Source: Lineus longissimus (Eukaryota; Nemertea; Pilidiophora; Heteronemertea; Lineidae). Taken from it: a stretch of 64,000 nt of DNA. Within the stretch, counting starts at the first letter, position 1, and every line of letters starts with the position of its first letter. Where the stretch lies: the NCBI RefSeq assembly GCF_910592395.1, contig NC_088312.1:21213292-21277291 (forward strand). Reading direction: 5' to 3'. A model generated the notes under the pieces. The model did no database searches. It was given only the letters and a program-made list of their open reading frames with translations, and was not told where the DNA came from. The position numbers and the translations under genes were made by a program. Positions 47,101 through 56,884 of this stretch are shown piece after piece.

Positions 47101-50100
47101 CATACAGAATACCAGTGTTCCATGTAATAGAATGCAATTATAGTTATTGGTACATTATGCACAAAAATAGGCTTGTTCATTCATAATTCATACGTATATA
47201 TATCATTCAACTCTGTACCAGGTCAGAGGATGTTTTCATTATCTCCTTATTAAGTCTTCCATGATTTGTCAATTTGACCTGGTTGGTGGTCGACTAGTAA
47301 TATTGAATAATAGGGTGTTTTTTGCTCCAGAACAGGTAGATTTTTCACTGGGCATTTATGAAAATTGAACTTTGAGTTTTGTAGTTGTAGGGTAAACATG
47401 GTTTAGACAGGGGTAATTGAGAGTAGAACAATAAAACCTCTCTATCAAGGACACCCTCGTGACTGAGGTGTCCTGATTAGAGAGGTCAAATTGAATGGAA
47501 ACAACCAATTTGGGTCCAAAACTAGTGTCCTTAATAGAGAGGTGTTCACTAAGGGAGGTTCCACTGTACTTTCTTCTGTGAAACACAATATTTTTTTGGC
47601 GATTGATTGCCTAATTAAGACATTTTCATCTGAGAAATGTCTTATGTTTTCCATTGTTTCTCTTTCTCACAGGCCAAGTCACAGAACCGGAAACTGAAGA
47701 AGGTGGCGCTGGTGGTCAGCCCAAGTGGCATCAAAATGGTGGACCTGATCACAAAGCGGTCCGAGATGGACTTAACTATCGATAGGTGAGGAATAATTAG
47801 AGGCAGGAGTAACACTCTCCCTTCTGCTGTGTGTGTGTGCCCGACCTGTAGGAATGTACAGTGACGGCGTCCATGACCTTGACCCTGCTGATGCCACCGC
47901 TAAAATCGTCACTTGTAAATAATGATGTCTGAGTTGCTGCTGTCATGCTTCTTCGCTACTGCCATTGTCGCAGGTGTTTAGCAGGAAACATCTTGTTTAT
48001 TTCAAAACTTGATGCCTGGCATTGGCATCCATGTCCTAATAGCCATTCGATCTGAAGCAATTACTACAATCAGGTTATCAATAGCAATCTATCACTCTGA
48101 AATAACTCATATGTCTCAATTCAGGATTCGATTCTGCACAGCCGACAGCCTTCACGAGAAGGTGTTTGCCTTCATTGCCAGGAACACGATAAATGAAACC
48201 ATGGAATGCCATGCGTATCTTTGTGCCAAGAAAAAGATGGTAGGTATATGTTGTAGAAGACAGTAAACCGTAAAAACTTACTTGGCTGGTGAAAAAAGAA
48301 ATTAAAAATGCGTATGTTTTCCCAAAATTTATTGTATCATAACAAAAATGATGCCAAGGAATGGTGATATCGGTAGGTTTTGATTGCTTATTGAAGAGGA
48401 ATGGTCTGTTTCGGGATGCCGCGATAGTCGGATGGAAACCCAATAAATAAGCCTGCAAACATTCCCACTGCATCAACCCTGGTTCTAAATGCTTCAAACG
48501 CAACTGTTGAAAGTGGACCCCTCGTCAATATCAACTGCTTTTAAGAGTACAGCCATTACAAAACCACAGAAACTACAGCACTAGTCATGATGTGAACACC
48601 TGGCCTTCGTCTCCATAACCCTAGATCTCTGTTGTGTATTCAGAATGGGTTGCTTTGCATCTTTTGTCGTTTGGATTGGCTCGCATCGATTGGGGTGGGC
48701 TGTTCGATTCCATGATCATTAAGTGTGAATTAGAATTGAAGGGAGATCGTTAGGGATTGGCACCATAACTTGACTCCCTGCCGACCCTGGGACAGGTTTA
48801 AACCATTGATTTTGATATTACATGAACAACAAAGCAGTAGTTGGCAATAGTAGTTTAATAGGAAAGCAACTTTTAATATACACTATAGAGTACACTTAGG
48901 TATAGATGACATTTAGATATCCATGCTCTGACACCTTGTTGTCACCTGAGGTTAGGTTGTTTTTGCAGCTGCACAATTAGAGCTGGAAATATAATCTGAC
49001 CTGGAAATCAGCTGATCCTTAGCTGGTAGGCAGTGACAGTCTGAGTCATACGAAAGTCTGCTGTACGGACCATGCCACAAGGCACACGATTAACTGGGAG
49101 GGGGAAAGCTTGTACTTGCTGCGTTTAACAGCTTCATTTGTCTGAAGGGTGCCAATGTCTAATCCAGTCTGTTCCTCTTTTAGGCCCAAGCAGTCACTCT
49201 GACTGTGGCACAAGCCTTCAACCTTGCCTTTGAAAAATACGAAGACTCCAAGTTGAAACAGTGGAAAGATGGACAGAACAAAGAAAAGGTATGCAATGGG
49301 AGTAGGTGCCCAAATTTAAAAAACGAACGGCATAGAACTTCAAAGCATTTCCTGCTCAGAAGACAATTTTAAAATGGTTGATATGGATTTAACTTTAAAA
49401 CACTTACCGTGCATGGTGGGTTTTTTTGCGAATTTTGTGGGGTGCTGTGATTGCAGAAATATCATAGCAAAGTCAGTAGTTTATGGCTTCAACTTCGACT
49501 TTGTTTTTTGTAAAAGATGATACTGTTAATTCTCATCTTTCAGAAGAAGCAAAGCTTCTCCCTCGTGTCATGTCGGACAGCTGATAGTCCATCGCATCAT
49601 GTTTCAATGAGTCCGTCACGTCAGACGAGTTTGCCGCAGACAAACGGCCAGCATAACGGTCAGACTGCCGATTTATTATCGATGCCTGTTGGGTCGTCGC
49701 ATGGAGCAGAAGGTATGTTGATTGGTGGTCGTGACTATGACATCATTAGGTGTTGAAATCCCCGTCTCTTGACCAAGCACTGCTATTTATGGCGTTTCAG
49801 AATTGCTGCGAAAACACCTAAATAGATAGTTGTAGTCAACCAGATGATGTCCTAAATCTGTCAAAAGCGACTAATCTTTGTCTTTGATACTGTATTCCTG
49901 TATCAAATGTGTGTTTTCCCCTTCCAGGTTTGATAAATATCAACAGCCCGCGTGCCAGCAATAATCGTCCGATCCCAGCCATAGCGTCTCCCAGTGCCAG
50001 TAGTAGTAGTCACAGTAGTAGTCTTCAAAATGGAAATCGAACGGACATGAGTTCAGCTCGTAAAAACTGGGTGGTAAGTAGGTTGGATCAAAATGGTTGG

Positions 50101-50660
50101 AGCTGCCGGAAGTTGTGGGTTCAACACTCTGAAGTGCCCCGCATATGAGCAATTCAAATGCTGTGACCTGCTCTCATGATTATAATCGCAGGCCACAGCG
50201 ACGTAAATCGCTTGTGTGCTTAGCGCTACTGTAAAAATCTCTTTACTGAGAAAAGTTAAATTTGATTTCTGGTGCTGCCATCTATTGGAAATCAGTCTAC
50301 CCTACTCTAGTATTGGAGAAAATGATGAAAACTTTGCTAAGTAAGGAAAAATCATAGATTGCAAAATTAGTCCCATGATAATCTTTACACAGAGATCTGT
50401 TGAAGCCGTTTGGATAAAAGAACTCATTGGGTAATTTCTCACCTATTGACCTATATGAATTCTTCTTCTTCCAGAGTTTCGACGACGAGGGTGATAGTTT
50501 TTCAAGTTCTGCGTGGGGTACTCGAGATGACACGTACGTGTTTAGCACAGATCTGAGAGAAATAGACATTGACGCAGACGTACACATGTTCCTCGATGGC
50601 AAGAAAAGTCGAGAGGAATTCTCACGGCAAAAATCTTTAGAAGATCTGCTTAGTTTATAG
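41036..50660 (+). CDS. LDLRAP1: LDLRAP1/ARH-like PTB-domain endocytic adaptor
   Basis: Exon 1a 41036-41111 or exon 1b 42045-42087, then 44892-45052, 47673-47785, 48125-48239, 49184-49288, 49544-49712, 49928-50073, 50475-50660. This gives 356 or 345 residues. Both first exons end in phase 1, matching exon 2. The PTB domain runs from KLGEGW to AFNLAFEKYE, with FYLKYLGSTLVEE, RFCTADSLHEKVFAFIA and MAQAVTLTVAQAFNLAF, closely like human ARH. ARH binds FxNPxY tails of LDL-receptor-family proteins and links them to clathrin and AP-2. The Ser/Asn-rich tail lacks an obvious canonical LLDLE-type clathrin box; DLLSM (exon 6) and the C-terminal EDLLSL are the nearest matches. The acidic C-terminal exon may be the AP-2-binding part (inference). 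Confidence 0.9.
42045..42087 (+). CDS. Alternative first coding exon 1b of the LDLRAP1-like gene
   Basis: Encodes MRFGRSSGQPSSHI with donor ATTA|GTAAGT in phase 1. It lies 1 kb downstream of exon 1a, shares the FGRS motif, and would give a shorter N-terminus. It suggests a second promoter. RNA evidence would be needed to confirm. Confidence 0.6.
42088..44891. other. LDLRAP1-like intron 1, no exon recognised
   Basis: Contains an open frame of 137 codons at 43755-44168 (+) with no recognisable domain or splice border. No repeat array seen. Confidence 0.4.
46321..46390. repeat. Dispersed repeat with G-run, copy 2
   Basis: The same GGCGAATCTCTGT(T/G)CCATAAA block followed by a run of G as at 17027-17096. 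Confidence 0.6.
46863..46974 (+). repeat. 22-bp tandem repeat, about 5 copies
   Basis: Unit approximately TTTTCCACCATTTTCCATTATG with C/T and A changes between copies. Confidence 0.88.
47431..47566. mobile_element. Pogo/Tigger-like MITE, 5'-degraded copy
   Basis: Right terminus AGGGAGGTTCCACTG followed by TA at 47567. The left end is degraded (AAAACCTCTCTATCAAGG). The interior matches the family. Confidence 0.78.
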
Positions 50661-51506
50661 AATGGTGAAAGATGGAACATTCGGGATTTAGTCTCAGATG
50701 GAGGAACATTCGTGATTCGGTAGAACAAGTACAAATCTGCTTTATTTATTGCTCTGAAATTGACGCTTGTGTCGCAGAATCATAGGACGTCACAATCAAG
50801 TGTACTTTTCTGATTTGTGGAAAAAATTTGTTTCATCCTCGCATTGGTTCGAAAGGACTACCGTACCAAAGTGGTTGATGGTGAAAAACTCAGCTGAACT
50901 AACCAGTGAACATTGAAGCTGGAAGGAATTCTTACAGCTGAGCTAGCTCTAAGACCTGTGAAATTTTAAACTTTTTGGTATCGCATGGAGAAAAACATTG
51001 CCAGATTCTCTGCCATTTAGCTTGTCACAAGTGATAGACTTCTCTTACAATTTTTCCATGTCCGGATCATTGAAAGTGATTTCTCAATGTTTTTGGGAGC
51101 TCGGACCTAGAAACTGTTTTGTATGGTGCAGGCATTGTGAGTGTGATCATGATATGAAGACATGCCCAGTTTAAGATGAATGCCTATCAGATTTCAAAAC
51201 CACGAAGTGTTATGTGAAGGTTCAAAATATATTTATAGATGAGAGTGAATTACTCTTGAGACGGGATCTCTGTTATGTATTGGTACAGGATGTATCACAA
51301 ATATCACAATCACTTATTCTTTTCTTGCCATTAAAATACTTCAGGGTGAAGGTGGTTAAAAAATTCCTACATGACGGATGCGTCAAAAAGTAAAACCAAC
51401 TTTTCAATTTTCAGTTTACCTTTGTTTTGTCATCTTTGTAACCCGCTTTAAGATTGTCTGCAGAATGTTGCCCACTGTTGTCGGCTTTGAGCTATTCATG
51501 TTATTT
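50661..51506 (+). other. LDLRAP1-like 3' UTR and flank
   Basis: AT-rich, no coding signal. AATAAA occurs at 52052-52057 (within AAATAAATCA) beyond the fold-back element, and another copy lies inside the fold-back near 51613. Which one is used is unknown. Confidence 0.4.
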
Positions 51507-51515
51507 GTTTAAAAG

Positions 51516-51959
51516 GGTCATCCTATTTTGCGTCCAGTGGCGACCAGTGGCGTCCAACGCGAAATAATAGGGTGTATATGGTTAAAAATGTTTTCAAGCT
51601 CCTAAAATACTTTCAATAAACAAGATTTAGAAGTTTGGTGGAGTTTGCAAACCTAGTTTTTGAATAATCATCACCAGAAAACGATCTTGGTATGCGTCCA
51701 GCAAAAGTACTGGACGCCATGTTGGTTTTAGCTGCTGTTCCTTGGGTTTACAGAAAAAGCGGAATCGGGATCTGGCATCAGGTTGGCACATGGAGATGAT
51801 GGATGATTATTCAAAAACTAGGTTTGCAAACTCCACCAAACTTCTAAATCTTGTTTATTGAAAGTATTTTAGGAGCTTGAAAACATTTTTAACCATATAC
51901 ACCCTATTATTTCGTGTTGGACGCCACTGGTCGTCATTTGACGCAATTTAGGATGACCG
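51516..51959. mobile_element. Fold-back element with ~155-bp inverted arms
   Basis: The arms at about 51516-51670 and 51805-51959 are near-identical inverted copies sharing, for example, ACTTCTAAATCTTGTTTATT and AATAATAGGGTGTATATGG. They enclose a ~130-bp centre. A direct repeat GTTTAAAAG lies at each end (51507-51515 and 51960-51968), a 9-bp target duplication as made by Mutator-like transposons. Ends read GGTCATCC and, on the complement, CGGTCATCC. No coding capacity. Confidence 0.82.
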
Positions 51960-52920
51960 GTTTAAAAGCTTAAAATTGCATTGTCATGTGCCTACTGTTT
52001 AAATGTGATTTACAGTGTTAGTTGATAGACTGCCAGATTGGTGCCTGCATAAATAAATCACATCGTTTTGCTAATTATGAACGGGGTTGAAATGGGGTTT
52101 TGATTACAAGAGGACTAGAAGTTGAACTGAAGTTCTCTGGTGGAAAAGTTGCAGAATGTTCCAAAAAATTTCTTATATCACATTGTTGCAAATGCACTGC
52201 ACATGTACTTGAGTGGTTTGACCAAGTTGATCATCACCGCCACCTATTGGATGATAATAAAATACTTTTTCTTCGAGCAATAAGGCATTTTATAACCTTC
52301 AGCAACAGAATAATATCTATCATCCACCATTGTTGCGATATTTGAAATGTGTTCAATGATAACTTATGTGCTGTATAAGGGCAGTTGTAATCTAAGGAAC
52401 TTAACAAAACTGGCAACTTTGACCATAGTAATTTGGCTGATACAGTTGATCAAACCAGGGTTGTAGATTAGAAAATATCGTCTGGTAAAAAGTGGTGTTC
52501 AGAAGCAAATATTCATACTCGTAGATTTGAAGATCAAATTGTCCCATGTTGGGACCAACAAATTTTGGAAATTTTGCTCTTAATTTCAAAATTGTATGTT
52601 AATTGTAATTTATAATGATGCTGTAGCATGAAAGTTCTATCTGCTTGGCATATCAGTGGTCGCACTTGGTTATAGAAGTCAAATTCAAGTAATTTTATTG
52701 ACGCCTTATAAAGACTACATTAGACGATGAACTTAGTAAAATATGGAAAAGTTAAGATGAAAATGTCGCTATAATCCATTTTGAAAAACATTGCAATAAT
52801 TTTGGTGAAATAAAGCTCACTGTACCCTTGAACAGAATGCCAAAAAGCTTTTTCTCACAAACGTGCAAAGTCCCATTGAAATTCATTAAATAAGATGTCG
52901 TATTTAATAGAAAAACCATT

Positions 52921-53133
52921 AGGCAGACGTTACATAGAGCTTCACTCCTCACGCCTCATGCTTCACGGTTCACTCGTGAACCGAAGAATTTCCAAGGCAT
53001 TTCAACTGAGGCCCTCATTTTTTCCTATGTCACAGGGCTCATTGAAATACCTTGTTAATTCTTCGGTTCACGAGTGAACCGTGAAGCATGATGCGTGAGG
53101 AGTGAAGCGTGAAGCTCTATGTAACGTCTGCCT
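52921..53133. mobile_element. Fold-back element with ~90-bp inverted arms
   Basis: AGGCAGACGTTACATAGAGC at the left end is matched by the complement of the right end. The arms include CACGGTTCACTCGTGAACCG, itself containing a small palindrome, and AAGAATT. The centre is ~35-50 bp. No clear target duplication. Confidence 0.78.
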
Positions 53134-55059
53134 TGGAGCAACAGCAGAAAAGTTGCATTCACTTGAAAAGACCTGAAGTGGATTTACGGTAGTGGCTTTT
53201 TCATCTCAACTCTTCATGTGTAGTCCTGTATTTTTAAAATACTCATTTGGTTCACTTTGTCTTTCATTTTGGTCAGTCAGTGTTATATCGACCCAGTTCA
53301 GCTGACTGAATCAAGATCATTTTGTGTTTTCATGTATTTCTTTCGATGTCTGACAACATAGGTACATGTAGAGAGAAGAGGGCATTATTTCCTGTTAATA
53401 AAACATTATTGGCACTAGGTTTTTCTTTGAATGTAAACTGTGTAACACAGTCGGTTATGGTTCAAACTAAATAAGATCTGATGATGCAGAATTTCACGAG
53501 CATTTCTTTTTGCAAATATGCACGATGAACTTTGTAATATCACTGAATATGCAACAATGAAAATTGCGAAATTAATTTTTTAGAATTTTTCGCATATCTC
53601 AAAAATGAACAAGCATGAATAATTTCTGTATCAATTTGAATGATGAAAACCTGTGGAAGAGAATACAATTTTAACCCTGCCAGTGGCCTTTTTTAAATGC
53701 CTAGCAGTTTAATGCTATTGTTTGTTACTTACTAACTGCCATCTGCTGGTTCGTTATGAAACGCTTCTTTCATTTGACTGGAAGGCTAATACTTCATAGT
53801 GTATTGTGTTTTATGGTGAATATTGCTACAGTATGTCCCAAAAGAGTGCCTGTGGCCCAAGTAGATTTTCATTATTCACATTCTTATGGCTTGTGTCAAA
53901 TATTTTTGTCGAAATCGCCTGGTCTTCTCTGGGACATGCTGTCGTGGATTCTTTTCAACAAGCTTTCTAAATTGTAAAAGAAAGTGTATGCAGATATTTT
54001 TATCTTATCATGTCCATGTTGTTTTTATGCATTATGAATTATTTTCTGTCCAAGTATTCATGGCTGTTACTACTCATAATCATGTACAACATAATGTTAC
54101 TTAGAATATTTCTACAAAACGAAAACCAGCAAAGAATAATGATTATAAAGGGGTATAACTATAAGAAAGAATAAATGACACAAAATTCACATTTATGTAC
54201 CACAAAATCCCCCCAAAAAGGACTTTGACATGCACATTGAAGCACCAACTGCAAACCTTAAAATTATTTTCCTGTTTTGAACCCAGCTCAGGTTTACAGT
54301 TTGTGTGTTACATAACACCAGAAGCCCTTTGAAGAAGTGACTTGTGGTGTTAAAGGTTGTCTATCCATAGACTCTGAACTTATGTATTTGTGACATTTTT
54401 TCCCTTGTTCTCTTGTACAACCAATGCGAACTTCGAATAAGCCAAACAAAGGCTGATTTTGTGTGTGGCGCGTCACAAGCAAACTTGGAACAGGGATCAT
54501 CTCAACCAGTGAATAGTCCACGGATACACAGCCCAACGATCAGTGCTTCAATTGTCTTTCTAGCATGTCTCTTCCCCTTACTACAATTATTTAAGTGCAA
54601 GATCTGAAGAAGACAATACAGTCACACGTCACATTCTCTTTTCATATATCACATGTTATCAATAAGTTGAGTAGTATCCTAATAAACTTCTTTTGTTGCA
54701 TAATAATTATTTTTTCGAGTGTTTATTTTGTTGTGAACCTTCCTTTGGTGTCACTAGATGTTGGTGGTGTCATTCTCTGGTATCTCTAGTAGAGGGTTGT
54801 GGTAGAAATTGGGATAAACACGAGTAAAGTCTTAGAAATCAGTTTGCAATGATGGCAGTGGTCAGCCTCCCCGATTCCATTACACTATCTTTAGATGTGG
54901 CCAGTAAATAGCTGGACACATGTGAAACATTGTGATCAGGTGTCTTATTTCTGTCACCAGAAGGATTTCCAACTGCAATACGAAAACTGAACATCCAAAT
55001 ACAGCCCCACTTTCACCTCCCCATGTCTGAAGGGGACACCTTCTTGAATTGCTCCCATT
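53134..55059. other. Intergenic stretch, no gene recognised
   Basis: Short frames without domains or splice borders. No repeat array seen. Confidence 0.35.
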
Positions 55060-55490
55060 CCAATTGGCATGCAAGCAGATCAACAAAACTTCCAATTTTG
55101 TTTCTGTTTCACATTTGACCAGCTCCACCTCCTCTACCATACAGTACCGACTCACACAATGCCTGGACACCTTTCAAAACAAATGTCTTGCAAGAATCTA
55201 CAGTATCTTTTGACCCAATAGGATCAGTGACTTGGACCAACTCCAAAGAACAGGGTGCACACCAATCGCCAATAGGGTTCAAAGACGTCGCTGGAGATGG
55301 CTTGGGCATGTGTGCTGAGTGCGACCGGGCCCTCTCCCAAGGCGAGCATTCCGATGGAAAGCTGGCGAGAAAAGAAACCAAGGTCATCCAGAGAGACCTA
55401 GGCACCATATGGTAGAGGAGATGGAGCAGCTTGGTCTGACATGGGGAAACATTAACAGAGAAGCTGCCTCATATGCCCTTTCATTCTGAA
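55060..55490 (+). pseudogene. Decayed 3' end of a non-LTR retrotransposon polymerase
   Basis: One frame reads LDTFQNKCLARIYSIF, then QRTGCTPIANRVQRRRWRWL, GHV, and GEKRNQGHPERPRHH...MEQLGLTWGNINREA. This matches the typical LINE C-terminus (RRWRWIGHVLR ... GxRxRGRPxxTW ... LGLTW). The frame is broken by TGA codons where Trp would be expected (after YSIF, and after GHVC). Only the last ~110 codons remain. Confidence 0.8.
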
Positions 55491-56884
55491 CTTCCAGCGG
55501 CTTCCACCATATTGACCCGCGTTGTCTGGAAACTGAGCAATGTCAATACAATGAGGGTTAAGATGGTGCCCTTGAGGCATGAAGACGACTCGGTAAGCAA
55601 GTCACATCTGAAATACTGCCTTCATGACAACAGAGTCCATTTATTCACTAGAGTATCCACAAGCTCCTGATTCAGTGCACCACTCCAGTTTGACCTGCAA
55701 AGGACACAATTGCGACAAGGCTGGTGTTCGAACCCAACTGGCCAGCAGGAATTGAGATAAGAATCAGGTAAAACTTATTAAAAACTTTATTTCTTGATAA
55801 TACAAAAATAGTAATGGATACTTAGAGCAGTATCCGAGGCAAGTTAAACATAAACAATTACTGTCAAGTATGCCAAGATGTTCTGCACAGTTTCACTGCA
55901 TGAAAGCTACTCTAATACATTGTAATTTATTATTATTATTATTACTTGGCATCTACAGCAGTGTGCAGCAGTCTCACTACTATCCTTGGTTATATTTCGT
56001 ATTTACACAACTTGACAACAATTCTGTACAGCTGCCTAAAAGCCATCAGTGTGAGTGAGATCAACCTCAAAATTACTTAAGGAATAAAATTGAGGTCATA
56101 ACCTAGGTTCAAGCAACATCAGTCAGTCCCCCCCCCCCCCCTCCCCAAACAAAGCTCTCCGAAAATTCGACATAATTTTTTGAACGCTCCAAAACAAGAA
56201 TTCACAAATAATACAGGAAGGCTTCAAAAGAAATACTGACTGTATTGGTATTACAAGACGATTCTTGTTCACTAGAAAATAATATTCCAAGTCTAAGGCA
56301 TCTGGTCAGCCAGCGCAGGATGATAAATGTGTCTGATTCCTATCAAAATCATTCGGTAACTTCATGGAATGAAATAATTGTAAACACTTAGAGACTGTCA
56401 TGTTAGCAGACGGCGGGTGTCTCATTGTCCACAATTTAGAGGCACTTTCTTATGTTCATTCACAGACCAATTAACAAATTGACTCCATCTAGACTCCTGA
56501 GGCACTCAATTTAGTCTTTCAAATCGCATCACCTTGGGTAACAGGACAAGGCTGGTCCACTGGGCACAGAGTGTAACTCCATCTTGCTGAGGATAACACT
56601 ACAGCCATCACTGGGCCCTGAAAAAGAACCGGTGCTTGAAAAGGGCCATATGAACTACGGGATGAGGAGTAACTAACTTTTCTGCATGAATTCGGGAAGC
56701 TCTATCTTTGGAAATTTATCGCCAAAGACATTTAAAATGCAGTAATGTGTGATCAATTGTTTTGTCTGGGGGTCTGAAGAGGGGCTATCGTGGGAGGTGA
56801 TGTTGGGCTCATGATTGATTGATTGACTGACTAATGATCGATTAAAGTATCCTGATTTTGATCAGTATTTTTGTGTCTTCATAA
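55491..56884 (-). other. Probable 3' UTR and flank of the ankyrin-repeat gene
   Basis: No coding exon recognised on either strand. On the minus strand an AATAAA (TTTATT on plus at 55786-55791) would end a ~1.1-kb 3' UTR. A C-run occurs near 56130-56142. Confidence 0.4.

Larger units (their letters stand above)
45053..47672. other. LDLRAP1-like intron with repeats
   Basis: Holds a dispersed G-rich repeat copy (46321-46390), a 22-bp minisatellite (46863-46974) and a pogo-like MITE (47431-47566). No additional exon recognised. Confidence 0.5.

Noticed and set aside
52895-53077. 60-codon plus-strand ORF
   Set aside because: Lies inside the fold-back element arms.
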